A DNA stretch of 28,082 bases from an uncultured Porphyromonadaceae bacterium. GTDB lineage: Bacteria; Bacteroidota; Bacteroidia; Bacteroidales; Muribaculaceae. This document shows, piece after piece, positions 16,663 to 23,799 of this stretch. The notes beneath the pieces are model-generated. The model was not told the DNA's origin. It searched no databases and was given only the letters and a program-made list of their open reading frames with translations. Positions within the stretch are counted from its first letter, which is position 1. Each line of letters starts with the position of its first letter. The DNA lies in the NCBI GenBank assembly GCA_900540205.1, contig UQER01000031.1, positions 1 through 28,082 of the forward strand. The letters run 5' to 3'. The position numbers and the translations under genes are program-made.

Positions 16663-16693
16663 CAAATATAGGATGTTTCCATAACACGGCAAA
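16663..16693 (-). promoter_or_regulatory. Promoter of the polysaccharide operon
   Basis: On the - strand, TTTTTG ending at 16690, a 19-bp spacer and TATATTTG (16670-16663) match the Bacteroidota consensus closely. The implied start near 16656 gives an untranslated leader of about 200 nt, most of it the palindromic element. Confidence 0.65.
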
Positions 16694-16907
16694 AACGACA
16701 GGCACATTCCGAATTGCCCCGTACACCACACAGCCCGCATGCATCGGGGCTTCATGCTATCGCCAAAATGTTTTTATGCACATCTTATGAATAATGGAAT
16801 AATTAACCCATATGGGAATTAATTAGCAGAATTGGACAAAAATTAACAATAAACCATCCTATTAACAAACTTTAACGAATCGGGGGGGTAAAATGTGAAA
16901 GTTTACT

Positions 16908-16931
16908 TAAATTTGTTGCCGAACAGGCAAC
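16908..16931 (+). promoter_or_regulatory. Possible LRR-protein -7 box and adjacent dyad
   Basis: TAAATTTG (16908-16915) fits the -7 consensus 45 bp before the LRR start. It is followed directly by a 6-bp dyad, GTTGCC (16915-16920) and GGCAAC (16926-16931), at the expected transcription start, a possible operator. The expected -33 site is occupied by a run of seven G (16882-16888), so no -33 box is visible. Confidence 0.4.
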
Positions 16932-16959
16932 GTTGCCGGTTCGTATAAATTCCATATTT

Positions 16960-17922
16960 ATGCATAAATTTTATACACACAAAAGTATTGCACTGGCATT
17001 GGCGTTGGTTGCCTCAGCAGGCGTTCTTTCTGCAAAAGCCGTTTACATCGAGCAGGACGGAGTAAGGTACTACTGGAACAACACAAAAACGAATGTGGAA
17101 GTAACCACCCCCGCGAAAGGCACCACATATGTGGGAGACATCACGATTCCGGCCACAATCACGTATGAAGAGAAAGAGCTCAGCGTGACCGCCGTAAGAT
17201 CAAGCGCATTCTCGGAGAACACCTATCTCACATCTGTCACACTGCCCGAATCCGTGACCTCGATAGGCGACTATGCTTTCGACTCTTGCGAAGGGATTAA
17301 AAAGGTGACAATGCCCGGCGTGAAAACCATCGGGCACTGGGCGTTCCGCAACTGCTATGAACTGGAGACACTTGATTTCAGCGACAAGCTGGAAAGCATC
17401 GGCAACTATTGCTTTGATAAAATATTGAAAATAACCTCCATAACCCTTCCGGAAACCACCACCAATCTCGGTGGATATGTATTCGAGGGGAATCCTCAGA
17501 TCACCACCGTGACCTGCAAGGCTGTGACACCTCCGGCCGTAAAAAGAGGCTATCTCGACGGCGAGGAGATCTACACCATTTTCGATGACAACGACTACGG
17601 CGACCGTGTGCTGTTTGTTCCCGAAGAGTCAATCAACGCTTATAAATCCGCCCTCGGATGGCACCATTTCGGAGCCAACATCAAGGCCATCGGATCAAGC
17701 TCGATAGCCGAAACGCTTGCCGACAATGGCTTTTTCACAGTGAAAGCCCTGGGCGCAGCCGCCGTTGAGGTTTCCACCACCGAAGCCACTGTTGTCAAAG
17801 TGGTTAACATGAACGGTCAGCTCGTGAAATCGCAGGCCGTAAATCCCGGCACCACAATTATCACCGGCCTCCCCGCAGGCGTTTTGGTTGTGAACGGCGT
17901 GAAAGTCGCAGTCCGCAAATAA
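16960..17922 (+). CDS. Secreted leucine-rich-repeat (BspA-like) protein with T9SS-like tail
   Basis: A 320-residue exported protein. Residues 1-25 are a signal peptide (basic start, then IALALALVASAGVLSA). Residues of about 70-175 hold four to five LRR_5/BspA-type repeats, for example LTSVTLPESVTSIGDYAFDS and LETLDFSDKLESIGNYCF. A non-repetitive segment with VLFVPEESINAYKSALGW is common in these proteins. The last 70 residues (VVNMNGQLVKSQAVNPG, ITGLPAGVLVVNGVKVAVRK) resemble a type IX secretion C-terminal sorting domain. BspA-like proteins bind host or bacterial surface ligands, but the ligand is unknown. I chose the ATG at 16960; the frame stays open to a TTG at 16933. It is monocistronic, convergent with ruvB. 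Confidence 0.83.
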   Translation: MHKFYTHKSIALALALVASAGVLSAKAVYIEQDGVRYYWNNTKTNVEVTTPAKGTTYVGDITIPATITYEEKELSVTAVRSSAFSENTYLTSVTLPESVTSIGDYAFDSCEGIKKVTMPGVKTIGHWAFRNCYELETLDFSDKLESIGNYCFDKILKITSITLPETTTNLGGYVFEGNPQITTVTCKAVTPPAVKRGYLDGEEIYTIFDDNDYGDRVLFVPEESINAYKSALGWHHFGANIKAIGSSSIAETLADNGFFTVKALGAAAVEVSTTEATVVKVVNMNGQLVKSQAVNPGTTIITGLPAGVLVVNGVKVAVRK

Positions 17923-17984
17923 TCCGGCAGCAGCTAAAACTGGGTTAATCATCAACCCCATTTGCTCAATTTCCACCCTACAAT

Positions 17985-18021
17985 AACGCTGTGTCAAAAT
18001 CGTGCATTTTGACACAGCGTT
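17985..18021. terminator. Bidirectional stem-loop between the LRR gene and ruvB
   Basis: A perfect 16-bp inverted repeat (17985-18000 and 18006-18021) with a 5-nt loop, CGTGC, lies between two convergent genes. The stem ends in A/T-rich blocks (CAAAAT and ATTTTG), and a short T-rich stretch follows at 18022-18029. It would fold on transcripts of both strands, so it probably ends both genes. Confidence 0.75.
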
Positions 18022-18066
18022 CAATTTTACTACCTGATGGCGAGGGTGCTGTCAGAGTGGCCTTTA

Positions 18067-19092
18067 TCAATTGGCAAACAGGCCGCCGAGTCCTTCGGCC
18101 TCGAAGCCGAGATGACGCCATGCCAGATCCGTCACCTCGCGTCCGCGGGGGGTGCGCTTGATGAAACCCTCCTTGATGAGGAACGGTTCGTAGACATCCT
18201 CGATGGTGCCGGGATCCTCACCCAACGCCGTGGCAATGGTGGTAAGACCCACCGGGCCGCCCCGGAATTTGGTTATCATGGTGCGCAGCAGCTTGTTGTC
18301 TATCTCATTGAGGCCATAACGGTCGATGTTGAGCGCCTCCAGCCCATAACGGGCAATCTCAGGATCGATGGCACCCGAGCCTTTCACCTGGGCGAAATCG
18401 CGCACGCGGCGCAACAGAGCGTTGGCTATACGAGGCGTTCCGCGCGAACGCATGGCAATTTCGTGGGCGGCCTCCCCACTGCACTTCACTCCGAGCAGCG
18501 ATGCCGAACGCAGTATGATGCGTTCCAGAGTGATATGATCGTAATATTCCAGATGGCAGTCGATGCCGAAACGCGCCCTGAGCGGCGGCGTGAGCAATCC
18601 GCTGCGCGTGGTGGCGCCCACAAGCGTGAACGGCGAAAGCGACAACTGCACCGAGCGTGCCCCCGGACCCTTGTCGATCATTATGTCGATGCGGAAATCC
18701 TCCATGGCCGAGTAAAGATACTCCTCCACAGTGTGACTAAGGCGGTGAATCTCGTCGATAAACAGCACATCATTCTCCTCAAGCGAAGTGAGGATACCGG
18801 CCAGATCGCCCGGCTTATCAAGCACCGGACCGGAAGTCACCTTGAAGCCCACCCCCAACTCATTGGCTATGATTGCCGACAGCGTGGTTTTGCCCAGGCC
18901 GGGAGGCCCGTGCAGCAGCAGGTGGTCAAGAGGCTCGCCACGCATTTTGGCAGCCGCGACAAACACCCGCAGATTCTCCACAATCTTTTCCTGTCCGGCA
19001 AACGCCTCGAAGCGCCCCGGACGCAATGCGCGTTCGTAGTCGCCGTCGCGCTCGCTGGCGCTGTTGTGTATGTCGAAATCCTGTTGCTCCAT
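18067..19092 (-). CDS. ruvB: Holliday junction branch-migration ATPase RuvB
   Basis: A 341-residue AAA+ motor that, with RuvA, drives branch migration of Holliday junctions before RuvC cuts them. The Walker A motif is GPPGLGKTT (62-70) and Walker B is FIDEIHRL, with Asp113 and Glu114. ATTRSGLLTPPLRARFG holds sensor 1 and the arginine finger. The C-terminal winged helix has GTIEDVYEPFLIKEGFIKRTPRGR. Length and motif order match the family with no defects. Its transcript has a leader of about 100 nt from a consensus promoter, including an imperfect inverted repeat. The gene ends at the shared stem-loop with the LRR gene. Confidence 0.97.
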   Translation of the reverse strand: MEQQDFDIHNSASERDGDYERALRPGRFEAFAGQEKIVENLRVFVAAAKMRGEPLDHLLLHGPPGLGKTTLSAIIANELGVGFKVTSGPVLDKPGDLAGILTSLEENDVLFIDEIHRLSHTVEEYLYSAMEDFRIDIMIDKGPGARSVQLSLSPFTLVGATTRSGLLTPPLRARFGIDCHLEYYDHITLERIILRSASLLGVKCSGEAAHEIAMRSRGTPRIANALLRRVRDFAQVKGSGAIDPEIARYGLEALNIDRYGLNEIDNKLLRTMITKFRGGPVGLTTIATALGEDPGTIEDVYEPFLIKEGFIKRTPRGREVTDLAWRHLGFEAEGLGGLFAN

Positions 19093-19140
19093 CCGGTTCC
19101 TGTTAAAAGCTCTTGTTCCTTACAACGTTCCCGCGGTGTC

Positions 19141-19188
19141 TGAGGCCGTTGCAAATCCCCAAAATGCAGATGTTTTGCAACATCCTCA
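19141..19188 (-). promoter_or_regulatory. Inverted repeat in the ruvB leader
   Basis: The 15-nt arms 19141-19155 and 19174-19188 are complementary at 13 positions (TGAGG, two mismatches, GTTGCAAA) around an 18-nt loop. The site lies between the predicted ruvB transcription start (about 19194) and the start codon, so it could be an RNA hairpin or a repressor site. Confidence 0.4.
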
Positions 19189-19200
19189 CGCTTAAAGCAA

Positions 19201-19231
19201 CAAAATTACGAAAATCCCCCCTCATTCGCAA
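19201..19231 (-). promoter_or_regulatory. ruvB promoter
   Basis: On the - strand, TTG (19231-19229), a 20-bp spacer and TAATTTTG (19208-19201) match the Bacteroidota consensus, about 108 bp upstream of the ruvB start. Confidence 0.55.
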
Positions 19232-19357
19232 CCGATCTTGAATCTTAGCCACAAGTGTAGCCACAACGATATCTAACAATTCATTAACCGGCATCCACCA
19301 CCTCAGATTCCAATCTTAATTGAATAAGACCTATATCATACAAGTGTCCCCGAATTC

Positions 19358-20563
19358 TCAATGCGTCAGGAACTGGCGCAGGGATAGCTGACGGATGCCA
19401 TTGTTTGTATTGGGAGTCGATTCCCGGAGCGTAACTACCGTTTTTTCGTAATTGTCAGGTATTCTGGCAAGGTTGCCGAACTCACGGTCGGCCGTGTCTT
19501 GGTCAAGCACCGACAAGGCCACTTGCACATAACGGCATTCATTCTCTTTTTCAGCAATAAAGTCTATCTCCCGTCCAGACTGGAGCACACCAATCTTTAC
19601 GTCATATCCCGAAGCCACAAGATGGTTATACACCACATTCTCCATTAGTCCCCCGATATCGTTAGGACGGTATCCGATTATCGCATTGCGTATGCCCAGA
19701 TCCTCAAAGAAAATTTTCTCGCCGATTTCGAAATAGCGTTTGCCTTCTATATCCCATCTGCGCGCCTTGTTTACGATGAAAGCATCCTCCACATAACCAA
19801 CATACGACTGCACGCCCGTCACACTAGTAGTGGCACGCTGCGACTTCAGGTAATCCGCAATTTTCTTTGCCGTGAAAATCTTTCCTATATTATCTGCAAG
19901 ATAGAGCAACAGACGCTGCAGAAAATCGGTATTGCGCAGAGAATGCCGGCTAACGACATCCCGATATACCACCGCATCGGTCACCCCTGAAAGATACTCC
20001 CCCCAAGTGTGACGCTCAGGCAGATTCCTCAGATACGGCAATCCCCCGTATCTCAAATAAATATCCAGCGATTCATCAGAATCGGGCAAAGAATGGAACT
20101 CAAGAAATTCACAGTACGTCAACGGATGCACATGTATCTCCACACTTCGGCCTGCAAGACGCGACGCCATTTCAGACGACAGCATGCTCGAATTGCTTCC
20201 GGTGAGATAAACATCATTATCCGGATCAAGAATCAGCGACCGGACAACTTTATCAAATCCGTCCACCTCCTGTATCTCGTCAAGAAATATATAATTTTTC
20301 TTGCCGGGAACGAGCCGCGACGATATTTCATTGTTCAGGCTGTTCGCATCAGTGATATGCGAAAATGCAAAATCCTCAAGATTAATGGTAATGATATTGG
20401 CATCCGGGTTACTGCTTCGCACTTCATCTACCACGGCCATAAGAATATAACTTTTCCCTACACGCCGTTGTCCGACAAGAATCTTAATCATGTTCCTGTT
20501 GATATATGGACGAATCCTGTCCATATACAATGACCTCAAAACTATACTATTTTCTTTTTTCAT
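19358..20563 (-). CDS. AAA_14/DUF4143 family ATPase
   Basis: A 401-residue P-loop ATPase of the AAA_14 plus DUF4143 family. The family is widespread in Bacteroidota, often strain-variable, and of unknown cellular role. Walker A is GQRRVGKSY (31-39). Walker B is YIFLDEIQEV (91-100). The sensor-like YLTGSNSSML and LTYCEFLEFH follow, and then the DUF4143 domain with VYNHLVASGYDVKIG and GREIDFIAEKENECRYVQVA. The last motif resembles the PD-(D/E)xK nuclease core found in this domain. The gene is clearly more AT-rich than its neighbours and stands alone with its own promoter, which suggests horizontal acquisition. The promoter carries three phased repeats, the first of which touches the start codon. 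Confidence 0.9.
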   Translation of the reverse strand: MKKENSIVLRSLYMDRIRPYINRNMIKILVGQRRVGKSYILMAVVDEVRSSNPDANIITINLEDFAFSHITDANSLNNEISSRLVPGKKNYIFLDEIQEVDGFDKVVRSLILDPDNDVYLTGSNSSMLSSEMASRLAGRSVEIHVHPLTYCEFLEFHSLPDSDESLDIYLRYGGLPYLRNLPERHTWGEYLSGVTDAVVYRDVVSRHSLRNTDFLQRLLLYLADNIGKIFTAKKIADYLKSQRATTSVTGVQSYVGYVEDAFIVNKARRWDIEGKRYFEIGEKIFFEDLGIRNAIIGYRPNDIGGLMENVVYNHLVASGYDVKIGVLQSGREIDFIAEKENECRYVQVALSVLDQDTADREFGNLARIPDNYEKTVVTLRESTPNTNNGIRQLSLRQFLTH

Positions 20564-20657
20564 AGACTAAACTTTTGGCAAATATACTAAAAGTTTATCC
20601 CGTAGACAAAACTTTCACCAAAGATTACAAAATCTTAGTTTATAGACAAAACTTTTT
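20563..20657 (-). promoter_or_regulatory. Three 40-bp-phased repeats in the ATPase promoter
   Basis: Copies of a 13-bp motif lie at 20563-20575 (TAGACTAAACTTT), 20603-20615 and 20643-20655 (both TAGACAAAACTTT), exactly 40 bp apart. An inverted partial copy, TAAAAGTTTA, lies at 20588-20597. The second copy contains the -33 box, and the first touches the start codon at 20561-20563. Such even spacing over about four helical turns suggests operator sites for a repressor, possibly the ATPase itself. Confidence 0.7.
20579..20610 (-). promoter_or_regulatory. ATPase gene promoter
   Basis: On the - strand, TTTG (20610-20607), a 20-bp spacer and TATATTTG (20586-20579) form a full consensus Bacteroidota promoter. 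The start codon lies only 16 bp beyond the -7 box, so the leader would be very short. Confidence 0.7.
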
Positions 20658-20663
20658 TACCAA

Positions 20664-20851
20664 TAAAAACAACAGTTGGAATGCAGAATTCAAAATTTCG
20701 TGGGACTGCAGGACGCTCGGCTCAAGCGTCCGGTGCTAACTGTGCAAAATACAATTTATATTAGGGCCGCTGTGAGCCGAACATCCCGCCAGCTCCACTA
20801 AATGCAGGGGGATGCAAAGATTTCAAATTTGTTTATTCTTGCATGGAGGTG
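20664..20851. other. Intergenic region with a stem-loop
   Basis: This 188-nt region has a perfect 7-bp stem, GGACGCT (20711-20717) and AGCGTCC (20725-20731), with the 7-nt loop CGGCTCA. The same loop is complementary to TGAGCCG at 20773-20779, so two exclusive pairings are possible. No gene is evident. With the tail fragment that follows it, it separates the ATPase promoter from the lplA promoter. Confidence 0.4.
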
Positions 20852-21013
20852 TCAGAGGATGACCTTGACGGATTTGCCGGCGTGGCGGACGATGTAGATG
20901 CCGGGGCCGGGGGGGGTGGATGCCGGCGATATGGTCTGCATCTGTGAATTGCCTGCAGCATCCGTGAGGGTGACGCGCAGGTCATACCATCCGTCCGGGC
21001 TTGCATATACTTT
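20852..21013 (-). pseudogene. Remnant of a surface protein: C-terminal sorting tail only
   Basis: About 53 codons on the - strand encode the end of a secreted protein: VYASPDGWYDLRVTLTDAAG, then SQMQTISP and the closing GIYIVRHAGKSVKVIL before a TGA. This pattern (a strand, then GxYxV, then KVxL) is that of a T9SS-type C-terminal tail. Upstream the frame stays open, but the residues no longer resemble such a protein and run into the lplA promoter and gene, so the body of the gene is missing. A C8 run (G8 on the + strand, 20909-20916) interrupts the tail coding. It is probably the residue of a deletion. Confidence 0.6.
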
Positions 21014-21056
21014 GGAGGTGAAAATGGAAAATGTTGCTGAAAAACAGAGTGCGAAA

Positions 21057-21088
21057 TTTGGTGGGGTTACAAACTGTAAGTACCTTTG
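21057..21088 (+). promoter_or_regulatory. Promoter of the lplA-gcv operon
   Basis: TTTG (21057-21060), a 20-bp spacer and TACCTTTG (21081-21088) form a full consensus promoter. The implied start near 21095 gives a leader of about 50 nt to the ATG at 21146. No glycine-riboswitch-like structure fits in that leader. Confidence 0.7.
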
Positions 21089-21145
21089 GGGAAACCATGA
21101 CGTTGCCTGTGCAATGCCGATAGCATTATGGAGTTTGATACTGCC

Positions 21146-22183
21146 ATGATTTACGTTGAGCTTCCCGAAGGTTTTGCCACTGAGAAGGAAAAACTGCCTT
21201 TTTTCCTGGCGATGGAGGAATTTCTCGCGCGCCATCGCGACGGGGAATACTTCTTCATGTGGCAGGTGGATCCGACTGTTATTTTCGGACGCAACCAGCA
21301 GATTGACGCCGAGGTGAATCTCGCGTTCTGCCGCCGGGAGGGGATACAGGTGTATCGCCGGAAAAGTGGCGGAGGGTGCGTGTATGCCGACCGCAACAAC
21401 ATCATGTTCAGCCATGTGGCTTCATCCGCCCGGGTCGCTACCACCTTCACGCGCTACACCTCGGCTGTGGCCGCGATGCTTCGTGACCTCGGGATGGATG
21501 CCGGCTCGACCGGACGCAACGACATCATGATAGGAGACCGCAAGGTGAGCGGATACGCCTTCTACAACATCAACCTCCCCAAAGGTACCCGCGCCGTGGT
21601 GCACGGCACGATGCTCTACGATGCCGACCTCCCCTCAATGATGCAGGCCCTGACCCCGTCGGCAGTCAAACTTGAGGCCAAAGGTGTGGCATCCGTGCGC
21701 AAACGGGTCACCACCGTGCGCGAACACTGCGACATATCTTTGGACGACTTCAAGGCGTTTGCACGCCGTCAGCTGTGCGAGGGCACAATGACGCTGACTC
21801 CGGACGATGTGAAGGAGATACGAGCCATCGAACAGGGCTACTATGCCTCCGACTGGATTTACGGCCACCGCAAGTGCGGACACTCCACCACCATGCGCGT
21901 GGAGGGCGTGGGCGAATTCGTGATTGACCTGACGATAGAAAACGGAGACACGCTGCCGCGAATCGGCGCGCTCGACCTCTCCGGTGATTTCTTCATCACC
22001 GGCGACGTGGATGCCGCTATAGTGCGGCCACTCACGGGATGCACGCTGTCGGCCGAAAGCATGGCCGCGGCTTTGTCCGGCACGGATGTGCCTTCAGTGA
22101 TACCCGGACTTGACACCGACACGCTTATAAGCCTGATTCTGAATCAGCACAGACTCAATACAGACAAAACAACAACTGCTTAA
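21146..22183 (+). CDS. lplA: Lipoate-protein ligase A
   Basis: A 345-residue ligase that activates lipoate with ATP and attaches it to a lysine of lipoyl domains, here probably GcvH encoded two genes downstream. FFMWQVDPTVIFGRNQ and the signature RRKSGGGCVYAD (71-82) form the nucleotide and lipoate pocket. NDIMIGDRKVSGYAFY (125-140) contains the catalytic Lys133, followed by VVHGTMLYD. The C-terminal accessory domain is present, with IEQGYYASDWIYG. I chose the ATG at 21146 (MIYVELPEG), which matches the family start; the ATG at 21128 adds six residues. It is the first gene of the operon, 18 nt before gcvT. Confidence 0.93.
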   Translation: MIYVELPEGFATEKEKLPFFLAMEEFLARHRDGEYFFMWQVDPTVIFGRNQQIDAEVNLAFCRREGIQVYRRKSGGGCVYADRNNIMFSHVASSARVATTFTRYTSAVAAMLRDLGMDAGSTGRNDIMIGDRKVSGYAFYNINLPKGTRAVVHGTMLYDADLPSMMQALTPSAVKLEAKGVASVRKRVTTVREHCDISLDDFKAFARRQLCEGTMTLTPDDVKEIRAIEQGYYASDWIYGHRKCGHSTTMRVEGVGEFVIDLTIENGDTLPRIGALDLSGDFFITGDVDAAIVRPLTGCTLSAESMAAALSGTDVPSVIPGLDTDTLISLILNQHRLNTDKTTTA

Positions 22184-22201
22184 ATCTATCATATCCTGTT
22201 T

Positions 22202-23329
22202 ATGGAAGAGACCAAGAAAACATGCCTTCACGGCCGCCATGTGGCACTCGGTGCACTGATGAGCCCGTTCGGAGGCTTCGACATGCCTATTCAGTACAAA
22301 GGCATCGTTGAGGAACACAACGCCGTGCGCACAGCCTGCGGCGTGTTCGACGTATCGCACATGGGCGAAGTTCTCGTATCGGGCCAGGACGCCACCCGGT
22401 TTGTCAACTACATCTTCTCGAACGATGTGGAACCTGCGCACCCGGGCCAGTGCCTATACGGCATGATGCTCAACGAGCGCGGCGGCGTGGTAGACGACCT
22501 GCTTGTCTACAAATTCAACGAGAACCGCTGTCTGCTCGTAATCAACGCATCCAACATCGAGAAGGATGAAAACTGGATTGTGGAGCGCATGAACGACATC
22601 AATCCCGACTCGGCCGAAGGTCTCCCCTTCCGTGTGGATGTGGAGCTGGTGAGCGAGGTTGTGGCCGAACTCGCCGTGCAGGGTCCGGACGCAGAGAAGG
22701 TTGTGGAGGAGGTGCTCTCCATTGCCTGCTCCGACCTCACTTTCTATACTTTCAAGGAGATAAAGATGGACGGCAACGACGCCGTGATAAGCCGAACCGG
22801 CTACACCGGCGAGGACGGATTCGAAATCTACGCCGCAGAGGAAGTGATCGAGACCCTTTGGGACAAGCTGATGGAATCCGGCCGCTGCATGCCGTGCGGA
22901 CTGGGATGCCGCGACACCCTGCGTTTCGAGGTCGGTCTGCCGCTCTACGGCGACGAACTGGCCGACGATATCACCCCGGTGGAAGCCGCACTGACAATGT
23001 TCGTCAAACTCGACAAGGCTCAGTTCATGGGACGCGACGCCGTGTCGGCACAGAAAGCTGCCGGCGCTCCGCGCAAGCTTGTCGGCCTTGAGCTGACCGA
23101 CCGCGCCATTCCGCGCCACGGCTACGAAGTGCTCAACGAAGCCGACGAAACGGTAGGCTACGTCACCACAGGCTACCACTCCATCTCCACCGACAAGAGT
23201 GTGGCCATGGCGCTGGTCGACAGCCGCTATGCCGCCAACGGCACACCGCTGAAAGTACGAATCCGCAAAAAGACATTCCCCTGCACTGTGGTGCCGAAAC
23301 GCTTCTACAAAAAGTCATACAAGAAATAA
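22202..23329 (+). CDS. gcvT: Glycine cleavage T protein (aminomethyltransferase)
   Basis: A 375-residue aminomethyltransferase. It takes the aminomethyl group from lipoyl-GcvH and passes the one-carbon unit to tetrahydrofolate, releasing ammonia and 5,10-methylene-THF. The family start GAFMSPFGGFDMP-like segment reads ALMSPFGGFDMPIQYKGI. It is followed by FDVSHMGEVLVSG, the folate-site NERGGVVDDLLVYKF with the catalytic-region Asp pair, and RTGYTGEDGFEIY. The C-terminal barrel carries VGYVTTGYHSISTDKSVAMA. Length and motif order are complete. It lies 18 nt after lplA, and gcvH follows after 55 nt. Confidence 0.96.
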   Translation: MEETKKTCLHGRHVALGALMSPFGGFDMPIQYKGIVEEHNAVRTACGVFDVSHMGEVLVSGQDATRFVNYIFSNDVEPAHPGQCLYGMMLNERGGVVDDLLVYKFNENRCLLVINASNIEKDENWIVERMNDINPDSAEGLPFRVDVELVSEVVAELAVQGPDAEKVVEEVLSIACSDLTFYTFKEIKMDGNDAVISRTGYTGEDGFEIYAAEEVIETLWDKLMESGRCMPCGLGCRDTLRFEVGLPLYGDELADDITPVEAALTMFVKLDKAQFMGRDAVSAQKAAGAPRKLVGLELTDRAIPRHGYEVLNEADETVGYVTTGYHSISTDKSVAMALVDSRYAANGTPLKVRIRKKTFPCTVVPKRFYKKSYKK

Positions 23330-23384
23330 CCTTTCTCCCCAATCAAATAAACCAAACATATCAACCAGATAAATCACCAAAACT

Positions 23385-23753
23385 ATGATCCGCTACAGCA
23401 AAACCCACGAATACGTACGTGTTGAAGATAATTTCGGTTACATCGGTGTGTCCGATTACGCACAGCATCAGCTCGGCAACGTCGTTTATGTAGACATGCC
23501 CGAAGTTGACGACGAACTGACCGCCGGCGAGGATTTCGGCGCCATCGAAAGCGTAAAGGCCGCATCCGACCTCTATTCGCCCGTGAGCGGCACCGTTGTT
23601 GAGGTAAACGAAGCCCTCGAATCAGATCCCCAGCTCATCAACAAGGACGCTATGGCCAACTGGATTGTAAAAGTGGAACTCTCCGACCCCTCCGAGCTTG
23701 ACAACCTCATGGATGAGGAAGCCTACAAGGCATTCTGCGAAACCGCCCACTGA
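23385..23753 (+). CDS. gcvH: Glycine cleavage H protein
   Basis: A 122-residue carrier whose lipoyl arm shuttles the aminomethyl group between the P, T and L proteins. The lipoylation site is Lys58 in GAIESVKAASDLYSPVSG. The flanking strands (FGYIGVSDYAQHQLGNVVYVDMP, and EALESDPQLINKDA with GNWIVKV-like AMANWIVKVEL) form the usual barrel. It sits between gcvT and gcvPA, 55 and 46 nt away. The upstream lplA is the obvious enzyme for loading this lysine. Confidence 0.96.
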   Translation: MIRYSKTHEYVRVEDNFGYIGVSDYAQHQLGNVVYVDMPEVDDELTAGEDFGAIESVKAASDLYSPVSGTVVEVNEALESDPQLINKDAMANWIVKVELSDPSELDNLMDEEAYKAFCETAH

Positions 23754-23799
23754 TTCAGCCCAACCAACCGTTTGTCTTTCCAACACACATTTCACCCAC

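Larger units (their letters stand above)
16455..16959. other. Divergent intergenic region, flippase / LRR protein
   Basis: A 505-nt AT-rich region. It holds the 187-bp palindromic element (16459-16645), the flippase promoter (16663-16693) and a half-promoter for the LRR gene (16908-16915), each listed separately. A G7 run lies at 16882-16888. Between 16700 and 16880 I see only AT-rich sequence. Confidence 0.7.

Noticed and set aside
8163..16927. Shared 17-mer-like sequence ATTTGTTGCCGAA(A/C)AGG at 8163-8179 and 16911-16927, both before + strand genes
   Set aside because: A 16/17 match between two places is expected about once by chance in a window of this size, and the site sits at different promoter positions in the two cases.
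20890..21145. Glycine riboswitch ahead of the glycine-cleavage operon
   Set aside because: The promoter at 21057-21088 leaves only about 50 nt of leader, too short for the aptamer, and no matching core was seen.
20852..21415. A full 187-codon gene on the - strand
   Set aside because: Only the last 53 codons look like protein; the upstream part is antisense to the lplA promoter and the start of lplA.
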